From UBA7803 sp041395905 (GTDB taxonomy: Bacteria; Pseudomonadota; Gammaproteobacteria; Pseudomonadales; Azotimanducaceae), in contig JAWKZP010000004.1 in assembly GCA_041395905.1 (NCBI GenBank), positions 310,001 through 374,000 of the forward strand: a stretch of 64,000 nt of DNA, written 5' to 3'. The notes beneath the pieces are model-generated. The model worked only from the letters and a program-made list of their open reading frames with translations, made no database searches and had not been told where the DNA came from. Shown here in pieces: positions 17,763 through 26,657 of this stretch (position 1 is its first letter; each line of letters begins with the position of its first letter). A program made the position numbers and the translations under genes.

Positions 17763-19184
17763 TCACAAGTCAAGCGCTTCCTCGGTGCCGCGGCGGGCGT
17801 TGCGCGCGGTGAGCGCGGCCCGGATCTCACCGTGCTCCGCTTCGTTGAACGCAAAGCGGGCGAACAGCAGCGCCCCCACGAGAAAGCAGGCGCAGGGCAG
17901 CAGCCCCAGGATGCCGCGCATGGCGAGCTCCGCCTCCGCCGTCTGCTCGACGTTGGGCACGAATCCCGCCAGCTCCAGCGCGAATCCCGCAACCAGCGCA
18001 GTCAGCGAGCCCGCCCCTTTGCGCACCAGGTTCCACACTGCAAGATAGGAACCTTCCTTGCGCTCGCCGGTGAGATACTCGTCGTAGTCGATCACGTCCG
18101 CCTGAATGGCCGGCGCGAGCACGGCCCCGCAGCCACCGGCAAAGCCAGCCAGGAACGAGTACACCCAGATCAGCGGGCTCGGACCCGTGAGCGTGAACAG
18201 GCCGCCGAAGGCGAGCGCGGAGATGACCATGGCGATCAGCCACAGGCGCTTCTTTCCGAAACGCCGGGCCAGAGCCATCCACAGCGGCGTGAACGCGAAC
18301 TGCGGCACGATGTAGGTGAGCAGGATCGGCACCATGAGTGCCTGCATGCCGAGCACGTACTCGGCCGCATAGGGCACCATGAGGCCGATGGCCGCAGCGC
18401 CGAACGTCTCGATACCGAACACGATCAGCAGCAGTCGCGCGTGCGGATTGCGCAGCGTATCGAGCAGCGATTGGAACATGCGGCGACTGCCCCGGCCCTG
18501 AAAATCCAGCCGTTCCGGCAGCACCCGCGTCGACCACAGGATCAGCACCGAAACGATCAGCCCCGCGGCCAGCGACATCTCGAAAGCGAACGCGCGCTTG
18601 TCCTCCGCCATGTTCATGGCCTGCAGCGCGCCGAGACCGAGCAGCGTGCCGATTGCACCGATCATGTGCCGGTAGCCGAACAGGCGCGTCCGCTCGTGAT
18701 AGTTCGGTGTCAGCTCCATACCGAGCGCGCCGTGTGGAATGTAGAACATGGTGCTGGCCGTTTCGTAGACCAGCAGCGCCAGCGCCATCCACAGCACCAG
18801 GGCCTGCGCATCGAGCGCGCCGGGCGGCGACCACATCATCCACACGCCCAATCCGGTAGGCACGGCCGACGCGAACATCCATGCACGGCGGCGGCCGGCA
18901 ACCGCACGGGTACGATCCGACAGGTAGCCGGTCACCGGGTCCGAAACCCCATCCCAGAGCCGCGCCATGAACAGCAGCAGACCCATGGTGGCCGGCGCGA
19001 TCAGCAGAACGTCGGTGGCGAACTTCATCAGGTAGGTCACGAACAGCATGCCCATGATGCCGAACGCGATGCTGGGCACCGAGTACGCCCAGATCACCCG
19101 CAACGCGAGCCGCTCCACGCCCGCTTCGCCAATGGCGGCAGCGGAGGTGGTTGCCGGAGAGTTCCGCGGTTTCCCGGTCGTCAT
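17763..19184 (-). CDS. GPH-family (MelB-like) MFS sodium/solute symporter
   Basis: A 473-residue membrane protein with about 12 hydrophobic helices, of the glycoside-pentoside-hexuronide cation symporter family. MARLWDGVSDPVTGYLSDRTR near residue 70-90 (quoted in part) contains the MelB-type acidic residue cluster of helix II and loop 2-3. GALGMELTPNYHERTRLFGYR is the second family signature. Its start overlaps the stop of the upstream 175-residue membrane protein gene by four bases (ATGA). Members carry sugars, and in lipid- and steroid-degrading bacteria related ones are linked to other solutes. The substrate is unknown. Confidence 0.88.
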   Translation of the reverse strand: MTTGKPRNSPATTSAAAIGEAGVERLALRVIWAYSVPSIAFGIMGMLFVTYLMKFATDVLLIAPATMGLLLFMARLWDGVSDPVTGYLSDRTRAVAGRRRAWMFASAVPTGLGVWMMWSPPGALDAQALVLWMALALLVYETASTMFYIPHGALGMELTPNYHERTRLFGYRHMIGAIGTLLGLGALQAMNMAEDKRAFAFEMSLAAGLIVSVLILWSTRVLPERLDFQGRGSRRMFQSLLDTLRNPHARLLLIVFGIETFGAAAIGLMVPYAAEYVLGMQALMVPILLTYIVPQFAFTPLWMALARRFGKKRLWLIAMVISALAFGGLFTLTGPSPLIWVYSFLAGFAGGCGAVLAPAIQADVIDYDEYLTGERKEGSYLAVWNLVRKGAGSLTALVAGFALELAGFVPNVEQTAEAELAMRGILGLLPCACFLVGALLFARFAFNEAEHGEIRAALTARNARRGTEEALDL

Positions 19185-19708
19185 TCGCGCCGCCCTACGA
19201 TGTTGCCGAAGGTGGATTCCACGAGACGCAGAAACACGAACGCCGCCTGCGCGAGCGTGGCCACCAGGGCCGAAATGTACAGACCACTCTGCCGTTCCTG
19301 GAACATCCCGAGCAGAATCAACAGCAGCGCACCCTGCACAGCGACCTCGAGCGCACTTGCTACCGCGACCGCAAGCCGGTCGGGCGGAAACAACCCGCGA
19401 ACCGGCCGGAACGACCTCACCAGGGAAACGATGCCCAGATAATCCAGAGCCAGGTAGACGCCAGCGGCCAAACGCCAGGTCAGGCCGTCGCTGAGACCGT
19501 AACCCACCAGCGCCACCGGAATCAGTGCCGTCACCACCACGACCACGCTGGTGGTGATCACCAGCCGCAGGCGCAGCAGATCATGAGCGCCGGAGCCTTC
19601 GACCCGGCGCCGCCCGAACAGGGTCACCAACGCCGCGAACCCGGCAAAGGTCGCCGCGATCTCGGCGATGGCGAGCAGCGCATCGAGCTGCGCAAGCGGA
19701 CCGTTCAA
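19181..19708 (-). CDS. Hypothetical membrane protein, four to five helices
   Basis: A 175-residue hydrophobic protein starting at TTG that overlaps the upstream dioxygenase stop (TTGA), so translation is probably coupled. Hydrophobic segments lie near residues 10-32, 48-70, 80-97 and 112-165, with the basic loop FGRRRVEG between the first two. It ends in the start codon of the MelB-like transporter gene. I know no function. The tight PhyH, membrane protein, transporter order suggests a shared substrate. Confidence 0.7.
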   Translation of the reverse strand: MNGPLAQLDALLAIAEIAATFAGFAALVTLFGRRRVEGSGAHDLLRLRLVITTSVVVVVTALIPVALVGYGLSDGLTWRLAAGVYLALDYLGIVSLVRSFRPVRGLFPPDRLAVAVASALEVAVQGALLLILLGMFQERQSGLYISALVATLAQAAFVFLRLVESTFGNIVGRRE

Positions 19709-20541
19709 CGGTCACCCGCAGGGCTGGCGGCGATTCGGACCTCGCGGACACGCCCGTTCTTCAGCATGGGTTGCCCACCCGGCTGGTACGTCAGAACGAC
19801 CGCGCGGCGCGGTAGATCGGATGCATTCGGCAGCGACCCGTGGACGATGTGCGGGCTGAAGAACACCAGCGATCCCGCCGGGACCTGCAGCGCCACCTGT
19901 CCGGCCGCATCGAACGCATCGGGGCTGGTGTAGAACCCGCCGAGCTGAGTGCCGTCCGCCGTGCCGGGCAGACAGCCGCCGCGGTGGCTGCCTGGAATCA
20001 CCCGCAGGCAGCCGTTGGCTTCGCCGGCATCGTCGAGCGCCACATACACGTTGGGCAGCTGATCGACGTGCGCGCAGTCGTGGATCCAGTACGGCGAATC
20101 CTGGTGCCAGCCGAAGCCGGAGCCCTCGCGGGGACGTTTCAGATTCAGCTTGTCGGTCCATAGGGACAGGTGCTCGCAGCCCACCAGCGCGCGCATGGGT
20201 TCGGTAAGGCGCGGGTCATCGATCAAACGATCCCAGCACCGATCGAATGGATGCACCGGCTCGATCACGCGAATGGTTTCGCTGTCGGGAACATGCTCGA
20301 ACTGCACGGTCGCACGCCCGGCGCCGGCGTCACCGCAGACATCGAACTCGAGATCGACGAAACGCTTGCCGTCCAGCAGATAGGTCCGCCCGGATGCGCA
20401 GGCGGCTGCCGCGCGGCCGACGGACCGCTCGGCCGCACGCCGCAGCTCGACGAGCTCGGCGCGATCCAGAACGGATGTCCGCACCAGGTAGCCGTCGCGA
20501 CGATACTGCTCGAGCTCCCAGCCGCTCAGGCCCCAATGCAT
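19705..20541 (-). CDS. Phytanoyl-CoA dioxygenase (PhyH) family protein
   Basis: A 278-residue Fe(II)/2-oxoglutarate oxygenase. The ATG at 20541 has GGGGAGAG about 9 bases upstream; the frame continues far beyond (to 21870) but only as antisense to the MFS gene. The iron ligands are visible: HQD (His146, Asp148) and HGS (His234), with VIPGSHRGG between them and RAVVLTYQPGG after, giving the 2-oxoglutarate Arg. The segment LWTDKLNLKRP is common in members acting on small amphipathic substrates. It heads an operon with a membrane protein and a MelB-like transporter and is divergent from an MFS gene. Confidence 0.9.
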   Translation of the reverse strand: MHWGLSGWELEQYRRDGYLVRTSVLDRAELVELRRAAERSVGRAAAACASGRTYLLDGKRFVDLEFDVCGDAGAGRATVQFEHVPDSETIRVIEPVHPFDRCWDRLIDDPRLTEPMRALVGCEHLSLWTDKLNLKRPREGSGFGWHQDSPYWIHDCAHVDQLPNVYVALDDAGEANGCLRVIPGSHRGGCLPGTADGTQLGGFYTSPDAFDAAGQVALQVPAGSLVFFSPHIVHGSLPNASDLPRRAVVLTYQPGGQPMLKNGRVREVRIAASPAGDR

Positions 20542-20595
20542 GCCCCGTGCTCTCCCCGCTTTAACCCGCCCATCGATTGCTATAGCGTACCTGCA

Positions 20596-21816
20596 ATGCG
20601 CGATCATAGTCAGGCGGGAATCACACCGCAGCGCGCCGGTCTGCGGGCGATTCCAGGCGGGGTCTGGGCCCTGGGACTGGTCTCGCTGTGCATGGATCTG
20701 TCCTCCGAACTCATCCACGGCCTGCTGCCCGTCTATCTGGTGGCGGTGCTCGGCACATCCATGACCACGGTGGGCATGATCGAAGGCGTCGCCGAGGCCA
20801 CGGCCGCCATCACCAAAGTGTTCTCGGGCGCCCTCAGCGACTGGATGGGCCGGCGCAAGATCCTGGTGCTCACCGGCTACGGTCTCGCAGCGCTGACCAA
20901 GCCCGTGTTCGCCCTCGCCACCAGCGTCGGCTGGCTGGTTGCTGCGCGCTTCGTCGACCGGATCGGCAAGGGTATTCGCGGCGCTCCGCGCGACGCGCTG
21001 ATCGCCGATCTCAGCCCGCCCGAGCTGCGCGGCGCCAGCTTCGGCCTGCGCCAGGCGCTGGACACCGTGGGTGCTTTTCTGGGTCCGCTGGCCGCCATGG
21101 GACTCATGTGGTGGACGGCCAACGACATCCCTACGGTGTTCTGGATCGCCGTGATTCCAGCCGCCCTGGCGGTGCTGGTGCTGCTGCTGGGCGTGCGCGA
21201 TCCTGATCCGGTCCGCGCGCACGCGCCGGTGCGGGCTCCGCTCAGCCGGGCCGAGCTCGCGCGGCTCGGCGCGCCGTACTGGTGGCTCGTGGCTATCGCG
21301 ACGCTGTATACGCTGGCCCGATTCAGCGAAGCCTTCCTGATCCTGAAAGCCCAGGCGTCCGGCTTGGGTCTGGCGCTGGTGCCCGCCGTCCTGGTGGTGA
21401 TGAACGTCGCCTACGCTGCCGCCGCCTATCCGGCAGGTGCCCTCTCGGATCGCGGCGACCGGAGCGCCGTGCTGATGACCGGGCTGGTTCTGCTGCTCGC
21501 GGCGGATCTGGTGCTTGCCGGCTCGGACAGCCTCTGGGTCATCGCCGGCGGCGTGGCCCTGTGGGGGATTCACATGGGCTTCACCCAGGGTGTGCTGGCG
21601 AGCATGGTGGCCGACGTCGCGCCGGCGGAGCTGCGCGGCACCGCGTTTGGCATGCTCAATCTCACTACCGGCGTCGCGCTGCTGCTGGCAAGCGTGTTGG
21701 CCGGCGCGCTCTGGGACCTGGCCGGCGCGGTCGCCACCTTCAGCACGGGCGCTGCGCTGACGGTAGCCGCGATGCTCGCTCTGCAGCTCGCCCGCGGGCG
21801 CATCCGGCCGCGATGA
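20596..21816 (+). CDS. MFS transporter
   Basis: A 406-residue 12-helix transporter. The MFS loop 2-3 motif is present as GALSDWMGRRKIL, and VDRIGKGIRGAPRDALIADL is typical of a branch of uncharacterised proteobacterial drug/metabolite transporters. The ATG at 20596 has no Shine-Dalgarno-like sequence. TATAGC at 20581-20586 lies so close that a leaderless transcript is possible. Its stop codon overlaps the start of the L,D-transpeptidase gene (ATGATG), so those genes may be co-transcribed. The substrate is unknown. Confidence 0.87.
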   Translation: MRDHSQAGITPQRAGLRAIPGGVWALGLVSLCMDLSSELIHGLLPVYLVAVLGTSMTTVGMIEGVAEATAAITKVFSGALSDWMGRRKILVLTGYGLAALTKPVFALATSVGWLVAARFVDRIGKGIRGAPRDALIADLSPPELRGASFGLRQALDTVGAFLGPLAAMGLMWWTANDIPTVFWIAVIPAALAVLVLLLGVRDPDPVRAHAPVRAPLSRAELARLGAPYWWLVAIATLYTLARFSEAFLILKAQASGLGLALVPAVLVVMNVAYAAAAYPAGALSDRGDRSAVLMTGLVLLLAADLVLAGSDSLWVIAGGVALWGIHMGFTQGVLASMVADVAPAELRGTAFGMLNLTTGVALLLASVLAGALWDLAGAVATFSTGAALTVAAMLALQLARGRIRPR

Positions 21817-23465
21817 TGGCCGCTGCAGCGCGCCGCCCCCCCGCCGGTCCGGGCCTGCCAGCGGCGGCAAAGCTGCTGGCAGGGCTGCTCGCGCTTCTGC
21901 TGCTTGCAGTTCTTCCGGACGCTTCCGCCCGTGCGCAGGCGCAGGAGGCGGTGGTGGTCAGCCTGATCAACCACTTCGAGAGCGCGCACATCTACGGCGA
22001 GCTGCGCGTGCATGGCGTCGACATCACCGACCACGAACTGCTGGCGCGGTTTTACGAACAGCGCCGGTTCGAACCGGTCTGGGTATTCAGAGGACGCGAG
22101 GGCCGTCAGGCGCGGCGACTGCGCGATGCCATCGCGGTCGGGGAGCGTCACGGTTTGGATCCGCGCCGTTACCATCTCGCCGAAGCCGATGCCGCGGCTG
22201 CAGAAGGCGACTGGGGCGCGGTCGAGCTGCTGCTCAGCGAAGCGTTCGTGCGTCAGGGGCGGCATCGGGCCCGGGGCGTCGTGGACCCGGCCAGCGTCGA
22301 CCCGGAATGGCGGATGGCCCGATCAGAGCCCGACGGCCTGGCGCTGCTCGAAGCCGTAGCGCGCGGCGCCAATGCGCAGCGTCTGCTCGACCGGCTGTGG
22401 CCTGAATCCCGCGAGTACTGGCAGCTGCTCGCGGCCCGTCTGCAGCTCCTGGATCACATCGACGAGCCGCCACCAGCGCCCATCGGCGGCGGCGCTCTGC
22501 TGCGTCCAGGCATGGAGGACCCGAGGGTACCGCTACTGCGCGAACGTCTGCTCGGCAGCGCCGACCCAGATCGGTTCTACGATCTGCAACTGACCGACGC
22601 GGTGATTGCCTTTCAGCGCAGCCAGGGCCTGGAACCGGACGGCGCGGTGGGCCCGCGCACGCTGGCCGCATTGAATCGCACCGTTGCCCAACAGGTGCGC
22701 CAGATCGATGCCAACCTGGAGCGCTGGCGCTGGCTGCCGGAAGCGTTCCCCGACACCTACGTGCGGGTGAACATTGCCGACTTTCGGCTGCTGGCGGTAA
22801 GCAAGGGACATGTCGACCTTGATATGCCCGTGATCGTCGGCCTGCCCTACCGGCAGACGCCGGTGTTCACCGAAACCATGAAGTATCTTGTCTTCAACCC
22901 CTACTGGGAGGTACCGCGCCGGTTGGCAGTGCAGGATCAGCTGCCGAAGCTGCGTGCCGACGCGCACCGGATGGCCGAGCTCGGATTCGAAGCCGCGCCC
23001 ATTGCGGGAGGCCCCATGGAGCCGGTGGATCGCATCGACTGGCAGACGGTGACGGCGTCGCAGTTCCCCTACCACCTGCGCCAGCAGCCGGGACCCGCCA
23101 ATCCGCTGGGGCGGGTCAAGTTCATGCTGCCGAACGAATATGCCGTGTATCTGCACGACACGCCGACCCGCGGGCTGTTCGATCGCGTGGAGCGCACGTT
23201 CAGCTCCGGCTGCATCCGGGTCGGTGACGCGCTGGCGCTGGCGGAGTGGGTGCTCGGGGGCCAGCGCGAGAGCTGGGACGCCACCCGTATCGTCGACGCC
23301 ATGGACACCGGCGCCACCCGCACGGTGGTGCTGGAAGAACCGATACCCGTATTCGTTGTCTATTTCACGGCGCAGCCAGCAGCGTCAGGTACAATCGCCC
23401 TGCAATTCGACGTCTACGGCCGTGACGCCCGGATCATCGCGGCCCTGTACGACGAACCCCAATAG
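21813..23465 (+). CDS. L,D-transpeptidase, YcbB/LdtD type
   Basis: A 550-residue periplasmic enzyme that forms 3-3 (mDAP-mDAP) peptidoglycan cross-links. A signal sequence (LLAGLLALLLLAVLPDASARAQA) ends near residue 45. A scaffold domain follows, then a peptidoglycan-binding module (DAVIAFQRSQGLEPDGAVGPRTLAALN), then the YkuD catalytic domain. Its signature is complete: YLHDTP then FSSGCIRVGD, with His, Ser and the nucleophile Cys. ATG 21813 overlaps the MFS stop; a second ATG at 21816 is equally possible. It lies 21 bases upstream of an M15 endopeptidase gene, as ycbB and ycbK do in Escherichia coli. Confidence 0.92.
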   Translation: MMAAAARRPPAGPGLPAAAKLLAGLLALLLLAVLPDASARAQAQEAVVVSLINHFESAHIYGELRVHGVDITDHELLARFYEQRRFEPVWVFRGREGRQARRLRDAIAVGERHGLDPRRYHLAEADAAAAEGDWGAVELLLSEAFVRQGRHRARGVVDPASVDPEWRMARSEPDGLALLEAVARGANAQRLLDRLWPESREYWQLLAARLQLLDHIDEPPPAPIGGGALLRPGMEDPRVPLLRERLLGSADPDRFYDLQLTDAVIAFQRSQGLEPDGAVGPRTLAALNRTVAQQVRQIDANLERWRWLPEAFPDTYVRVNIADFRLLAVSKGHVDLDMPVIVGLPYRQTPVFTETMKYLVFNPYWEVPRRLAVQDQLPKLRADAHRMAELGFEAAPIAGGPMEPVDRIDWQTVTASQFPYHLRQQPGPANPLGRVKFMLPNEYAVYLHDTPTRGLFDRVERTFSSGCIRVGDALALAEWVLGGQRESWDATRIVDAMDTGATRTVVLEEPIPVFVVYFTAQPAASGTIALQFDVYGRDARIIAALYDEPQ

Positions 23466-23486
23466 CAAAGGAGCCCGGTCGCAATC

Positions 23487-24416
23487 ATGCGTCTACTGTC
23501 CGCCTGTCTGGCCTGCTGCCTGCTGACACTGTCAGCGGCCACGCTGGCCAATGCGCCCCAGCAGCTGCCGTTCGGCGTCAAGGTCAACGGCGTCGAGAAC
23601 CGCTACCCGGTGTTTGCCGCGTTTGCCCTGCCGGACAAGATTCTGACGTTGGAGCTGGTGGGCCGCACCGGGCGCGAGATCAGTGCCCGGTTCGACGGAG
23701 TGCCGGTGCGCAGCGGCGAGCACGACATCAGCCTGCGCATGCCCGCCAATCCCGGCACGCATCGCCTCGATCTCAGCGATGCCAACGGCAACAGCATGCG
23801 ACTCAATCTGTTCGTGATGTTCTCGACCGCCGACAACGCCTTCGGCATGCTCAACGGCTACCGAATCGGCAGTTATCCGCGCGAGCCGCTGCGCGGACTC
23901 GCCATCTACGAGGCGCCGCAGGCATTCGTCGAGGTTACGGCAGAGAACGCGGCCGTGCCCGTGTCACCCAACTTCACCCTGGGGCAGTTCGTCTGCAAGC
24001 AGGGCAACGGCTACCCCAAGTACCTGGTGCTGCGTCCCGAGCTGCTGCAGAAGCTCGAGGTCGTGCTGGGTGAGCTGCGCAGCGTGAATGACCGGGTTCC
24101 CGGTCTCACCGTGATGAGCGGCTACCGCACGCCGGAGTACAACCGCGCCATCGGCAACGGTCAGTACAGCCGGCACATCTGGGGCGGTGCCGCCGACGTG
24201 TTCGTGGACGCCGACCGCAACGGCGTGATGGACGACCTCAACGGCGACGGCAAAGTGAGCCGCGCGGATTCCGCCTGGCTGGCGGGGTTCGTGGACGACC
24301 TCGAACGCAAGGGCCGATTCGGGCCGATGATAGGCGGCATCGGCGTCTATGACAGCACTGCCAGCCACGGCCCGTTCGTGCACATCGACGCCCGCGGCTT
24401 TCGCGCGCGCTGGTAG
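23487..24416 (+). CDS. Periplasmic M15-family murein endopeptidase (MepK/YcbK-like)
   Basis: A 309-residue exported zinc peptidase. The signal peptide ends near LANA (22). About 150 residues of beta-rich N-terminal region precede the peptidase M15_3 domain. Zinc ligands are His230 and Asp237 in HIWGGAAD and a late His in HGPFVHID. Between them lies an acidic insert, DADRNGVMDDLNGDGKVS, that looks like EF-hand/dockerin calcium loops. MepK in E. coli cleaves the cross-links LdtD makes, so the two neighbouring genes probably cooperate in cell-wall remodelling. AAAGGAG precedes the start. Confidence 0.85.
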   Translation: MRLLSACLACCLLTLSAATLANAPQQLPFGVKVNGVENRYPVFAAFALPDKILTLELVGRTGREISARFDGVPVRSGEHDISLRMPANPGTHRLDLSDANGNSMRLNLFVMFSTADNAFGMLNGYRIGSYPREPLRGLAIYEAPQAFVEVTAENAAVPVSPNFTLGQFVCKQGNGYPKYLVLRPELLQKLEVVLGELRSVNDRVPGLTVMSGYRTPEYNRAIGNGQYSRHIWGGAADVFVDADRNGVMDDLNGDGKVSRADSAWLAGFVDDLERKGRFGPMIGGIGVYDSTASHGPFVHIDARGFRARW

Positions 24417-24461
24417 CACCCCGGTAGCCGGCCAGCCAGCTGTGCCGGGCCGGACGCTCGC

Positions 24462-24908
24462 TCAGGCCGATTCGACGTCGCGCAGATTTCCGTAGAGCGT
24501 TTCGGCGAGCTGTTTGAGCTGTTGCCCCTGGCGCGGCGTCAGAGCACCCAGGCAGCCGAGCGCCGCCGGAACGTCGACCGCCCGCCGCGCCAGCAGCGCG
24601 CCCTCACGCGACAACGAGATCACCCGCATGCGCTCGTCCACCTCGGAGCGGCCGCGCTCGATCAGACCTTTGCGCTCCAGACGCTTGAGAACAGGCGTCA
24701 CGGTTCCCGTTTCGAGACGGGTCGCCTGGCAGATACCCGTGACCGAGCGATCGTCCTCCTCCCACAGCGCAAGCATCACCAGATACTGCGGATAAGTCAG
24801 GCCCAGGGGCTCGAGCAGCGAGCGGTAGGCACGCAGCAGCGCGTTGGTCGCCGAGTACAGCGACAGGCAGATCTGATTGGAAAGATGCAGCTCGGGTGGT
24901 GACGCCAT
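24462..24908 (-). CDS. ohrR: OhrR-like MarR-family peroxide-sensing regulator
   Basis: A winged-helix repressor of 148 residues from ATG 24908, or 167 residues from ATG 24963-24965. The family core, LHLSNQICLSLYSATNALLR, has the redox Cys (Cys14 from 24908) at the place of the OhrR sensing cysteine. LGLTYPQYLVMLALWE and the DNA-binding segment VTGICQATRLETGTVTPVLKRLE are typical. OhrR is oxidised by organic hydroperoxides and releases DNA. No ohr gene is nearby. Two palindromes lie immediately upstream and divergent to a haem-motif protein gene, the likely target. Which start is used is unclear; the shorter matches family length. Confidence 0.88.
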   Translation of the reverse strand: MASPPELHLSNQICLSLYSATNALLRAYRSLLEPLGLTYPQYLVMLALWEEDDRSVTGICQATRLETGTVTPVLKRLERKGLIERGRSEVDERMRVISLSREGALLARRAVDVPAALGCLGALTPRQGQQLKQLAETLYGNLRDVESA

Positions 24909-24968
24909 GACGTGCCCACATTCGTTGGAGCGTTCATGATAGCCAGCAATCCGTTGACTCGCCATTCG

Positions 24969-24994
24969 ATTGCCTGCAATAATGTTGCGCGCAA
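24969..24994. promoter_or_regulatory. Two adjacent palindromes, candidate OhrR operator
   Basis: ATTGCCTGCAAT (24969-24980, arms ATTGC/GCAAT) and TTGCGCGCAA (24985-24994, perfect) have centres 15 bp apart, between ohrR and the divergent haem-motif gene. The shared TTGC/GCAA half-sites suggest two operator copies for a MarR-type dimer. The AT-rich ATATATA next to them could serve as a -10 region. Confidence 0.5.
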
Positions 24995-25021
24995 TATATA
25001 CCGTTACTCAGGAGCACCCCT

Positions 25022-25609
25022 ATGAATCTGCACGGCTTCGCCAGAATGGCGTTGTTGCTGCTCGCCCCGGCGGCATCGCTGGCACCCGCGGCGGCCGATG
25101 ACGGCGGCGTGACAGCCGACAGCTTCCAATGCATCCGTGACATGACGCCCATCCGCGGGTTCTATGTCGACAACCTCGAGGGCGACCTGGAAGCCACGCT
25201 GGCCGTAGCCCGCTCGACGACTGGCGGCAGCTACCCGCCGGGCTCGGTGGTGCAGCTGGTGCCGACGGAAGCGATGGTCAAGCGCGAGCAAGGTTTCAAC
25301 CCTGCGACCCGGGACTGGGAGTTCTTCGAGCTGGACGTTTCTCCTGCCGGCAGCAGCGTGCGGGCGCGCGGCTTCGCCGAGGTAGTCAACCGGTTCGGCG
25401 GCAACTGTTTTGCCTGCCACGTCAAAGCCCGCCCCGAGTGGGACATGGTGTGCGAGCAGGATCACGGCTGCGACCCGATCCCGCTGACACCGGTGATGAT
25501 CCGCGCCATTCAGAAAACCGATCCGCGCTGCGAAGCCGTTCCGTTTAGTACGGAGGAAGCCCAGGCGCTGCAGGCACTGATGGGAGCCGCGGCGGCATCC
25601 GGCGGCTGA
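25022..25609 (+). CDS. Exported haem c-motif protein, possibly cytochrome P460-like
   Basis: A 195-residue protein with AGGAG before the ATG. A signal peptide ends near AAADD (25), so it is periplasmic. One haem attachment motif, CFACH, is at residues 129-133, after a beta-rich domain (WEFFELDVSP, VRARGFAE). Three further Cys (37, 144, 150) may form a disulfide. A late single CxxCH after a beta domain resembles the cytochrome P460 family, but I cannot see the lysine cross-link residue securely. It is divergent from ohrR across candidate operators, so induction by organic peroxides is plausible. Confidence 0.75.
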   Translation: MNLHGFARMALLLLAPAASLAPAAADDGGVTADSFQCIRDMTPIRGFYVDNLEGDLEATLAVARSTTGGSYPPGSVVQLVPTEAMVKREQGFNPATRDWEFFELDVSPAGSSVRARGFAEVVNRFGGNCFACHVKARPEWDMVCEQDHGCDPIPLTPVMIRAIQKTDPRCEAVPFSTEEAQALQALMGAAAASGG

Positions 25610-25719
25610 TAGAACCTCAGCGATTACCGGGGCTTTGCATCGCCCGGCACGCGCCGATTAAGCTTGCGGGTACGGCCCAGAACAGGCAAAAGAGCGGGCA
25701 CGTCAATGGAGGGGGAATC

Positions 25720-26592
25720 ATGGCAGCCATCCGCTGGACACGTGTCTGCGCCATCCTGCTGGTGCTCACCGCGCCGCGCTTCGCGCTGGCCGAGCCCGAC
25801 GTTTTCGCCGACGTGGTCTACGGCCACAAGGACGGCATGGCGCTGTTCTACGACGTCATCCGCCCGGCGCAGCCTTCCGGTGCGGGTGTCATATACATGG
25901 TCAGCGGTGGCTGGTTCTCGGTGTGGCAGCCGCCCGAGCAGCGCTTCGGCTACTTCGATCCGCTGCTCGCCGAAGGGTTTACCGTGTTCGCCGTGCATCA
26001 CGGCAGCGCGCCGCGTTTCAAGGTGCCCGAGGCGGTCTCCGACGTGCGCGCCGCCGTGCGCCACATTCACGAGCATGCCGCACAATACGGTATCGACCCG
26101 AAACGTCTGGGGGTGTTCGGCGGCAGCGCCGGCGGCCACCTGTCGCTGATGCTGGGGCTGGACTCCCAAAGTCAGCCGGATGCCGCCGCCAGCGCCGCGC
26201 CCCGGCGCAGTCTGGGGCCCTACTATGCAAGCAACGGCGACTCAGACGCCCGCGTGGCAGCCGTGGTCGCCTACTACCCGCCTGTCGATCTGCGCGGCCT
26301 CGCTGGTCCCAACGAGCGATTTCCGGCACTCGAATTCGATCCGGACCAAGCGGCGGCCATATCCCCGTTGCTTTTCGTATCCAGCGACGACCCGCCTACC
26401 CTGCTCGTCCACGGCGATGCAGACACCCTGGTGCCGGTTTCCAACAGCCAGCGCCTGGACGAGGCACTGACGGCGCAGGGCGTCGAGCACGAGCTGGTCG
26501 TCATCGAAGGCGGCGACCACGGCTTCCGCGACCCGGCCCTGCGGGCACGCGCCGATGCGGCCATGGTGCGCTGGTTCAAACAGCACCTGTGA
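25720..26592 (+). CDS. Exported alpha/beta hydrolase (esterase, fold-3 type)
   Basis: A 290-residue serine hydrolase with a signal peptide ending near FALA (24) and GGAGGG ahead of the ATG. The oxyanion region is MVSGGWFSVW rather than the usual HGGG. The nucleophile elbow is FGGSAGGHLS near residue 131-134. The Asp is in VHGDADTLVP and the His in EGGDHGF. It resembles the BD-FAE/acetylxylan-esterase-like branch. A possible exported esterase acting on acylated sugars or lipids; the substrate is unknown. The next gene starts 65 bases on. Confidence 0.85.
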   Translation: MAAIRWTRVCAILLVLTAPRFALAEPDVFADVVYGHKDGMALFYDVIRPAQPSGAGVIYMVSGGWFSVWQPPEQRFGYFDPLLAEGFTVFAVHHGSAPRFKVPEAVSDVRAAVRHIHEHAAQYGIDPKRLGVFGGSAGGHLSLMLGLDSQSQPDAAASAAPRRSLGPYYASNGDSDARVAAVVAYYPPVDLRGLAGPNERFPALEFDPDQAAAISPLLFVSSDDPPTLLVHGDADTLVPVSNSQRLDEALTAQGVEHELVVIEGGDHGFRDPALRARADAAMVRWFKQHL

Positions 26593-26657
26593 GCCGCACC
26601 AGGATGAAAGCGGGCGTCAGTGTGTCCGCTCAGGGCCGGCAACCGGGCTATCTTACG

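Noticed and set aside
17721..19442. 573-codon plus-strand open frame
   Set aside because: It is antisense to the MelB-like transporter, His/Gln/Arg-rich and low in hydrophobic residues, a typical shadow in high-GC DNA.
20551..20595. Sigma-70 promoter for the MFS gene giving a leaderless mRNA
   Set aside because: TATAGC is reasonable but no -35 with proper spacing is seen; noted with the gene only.
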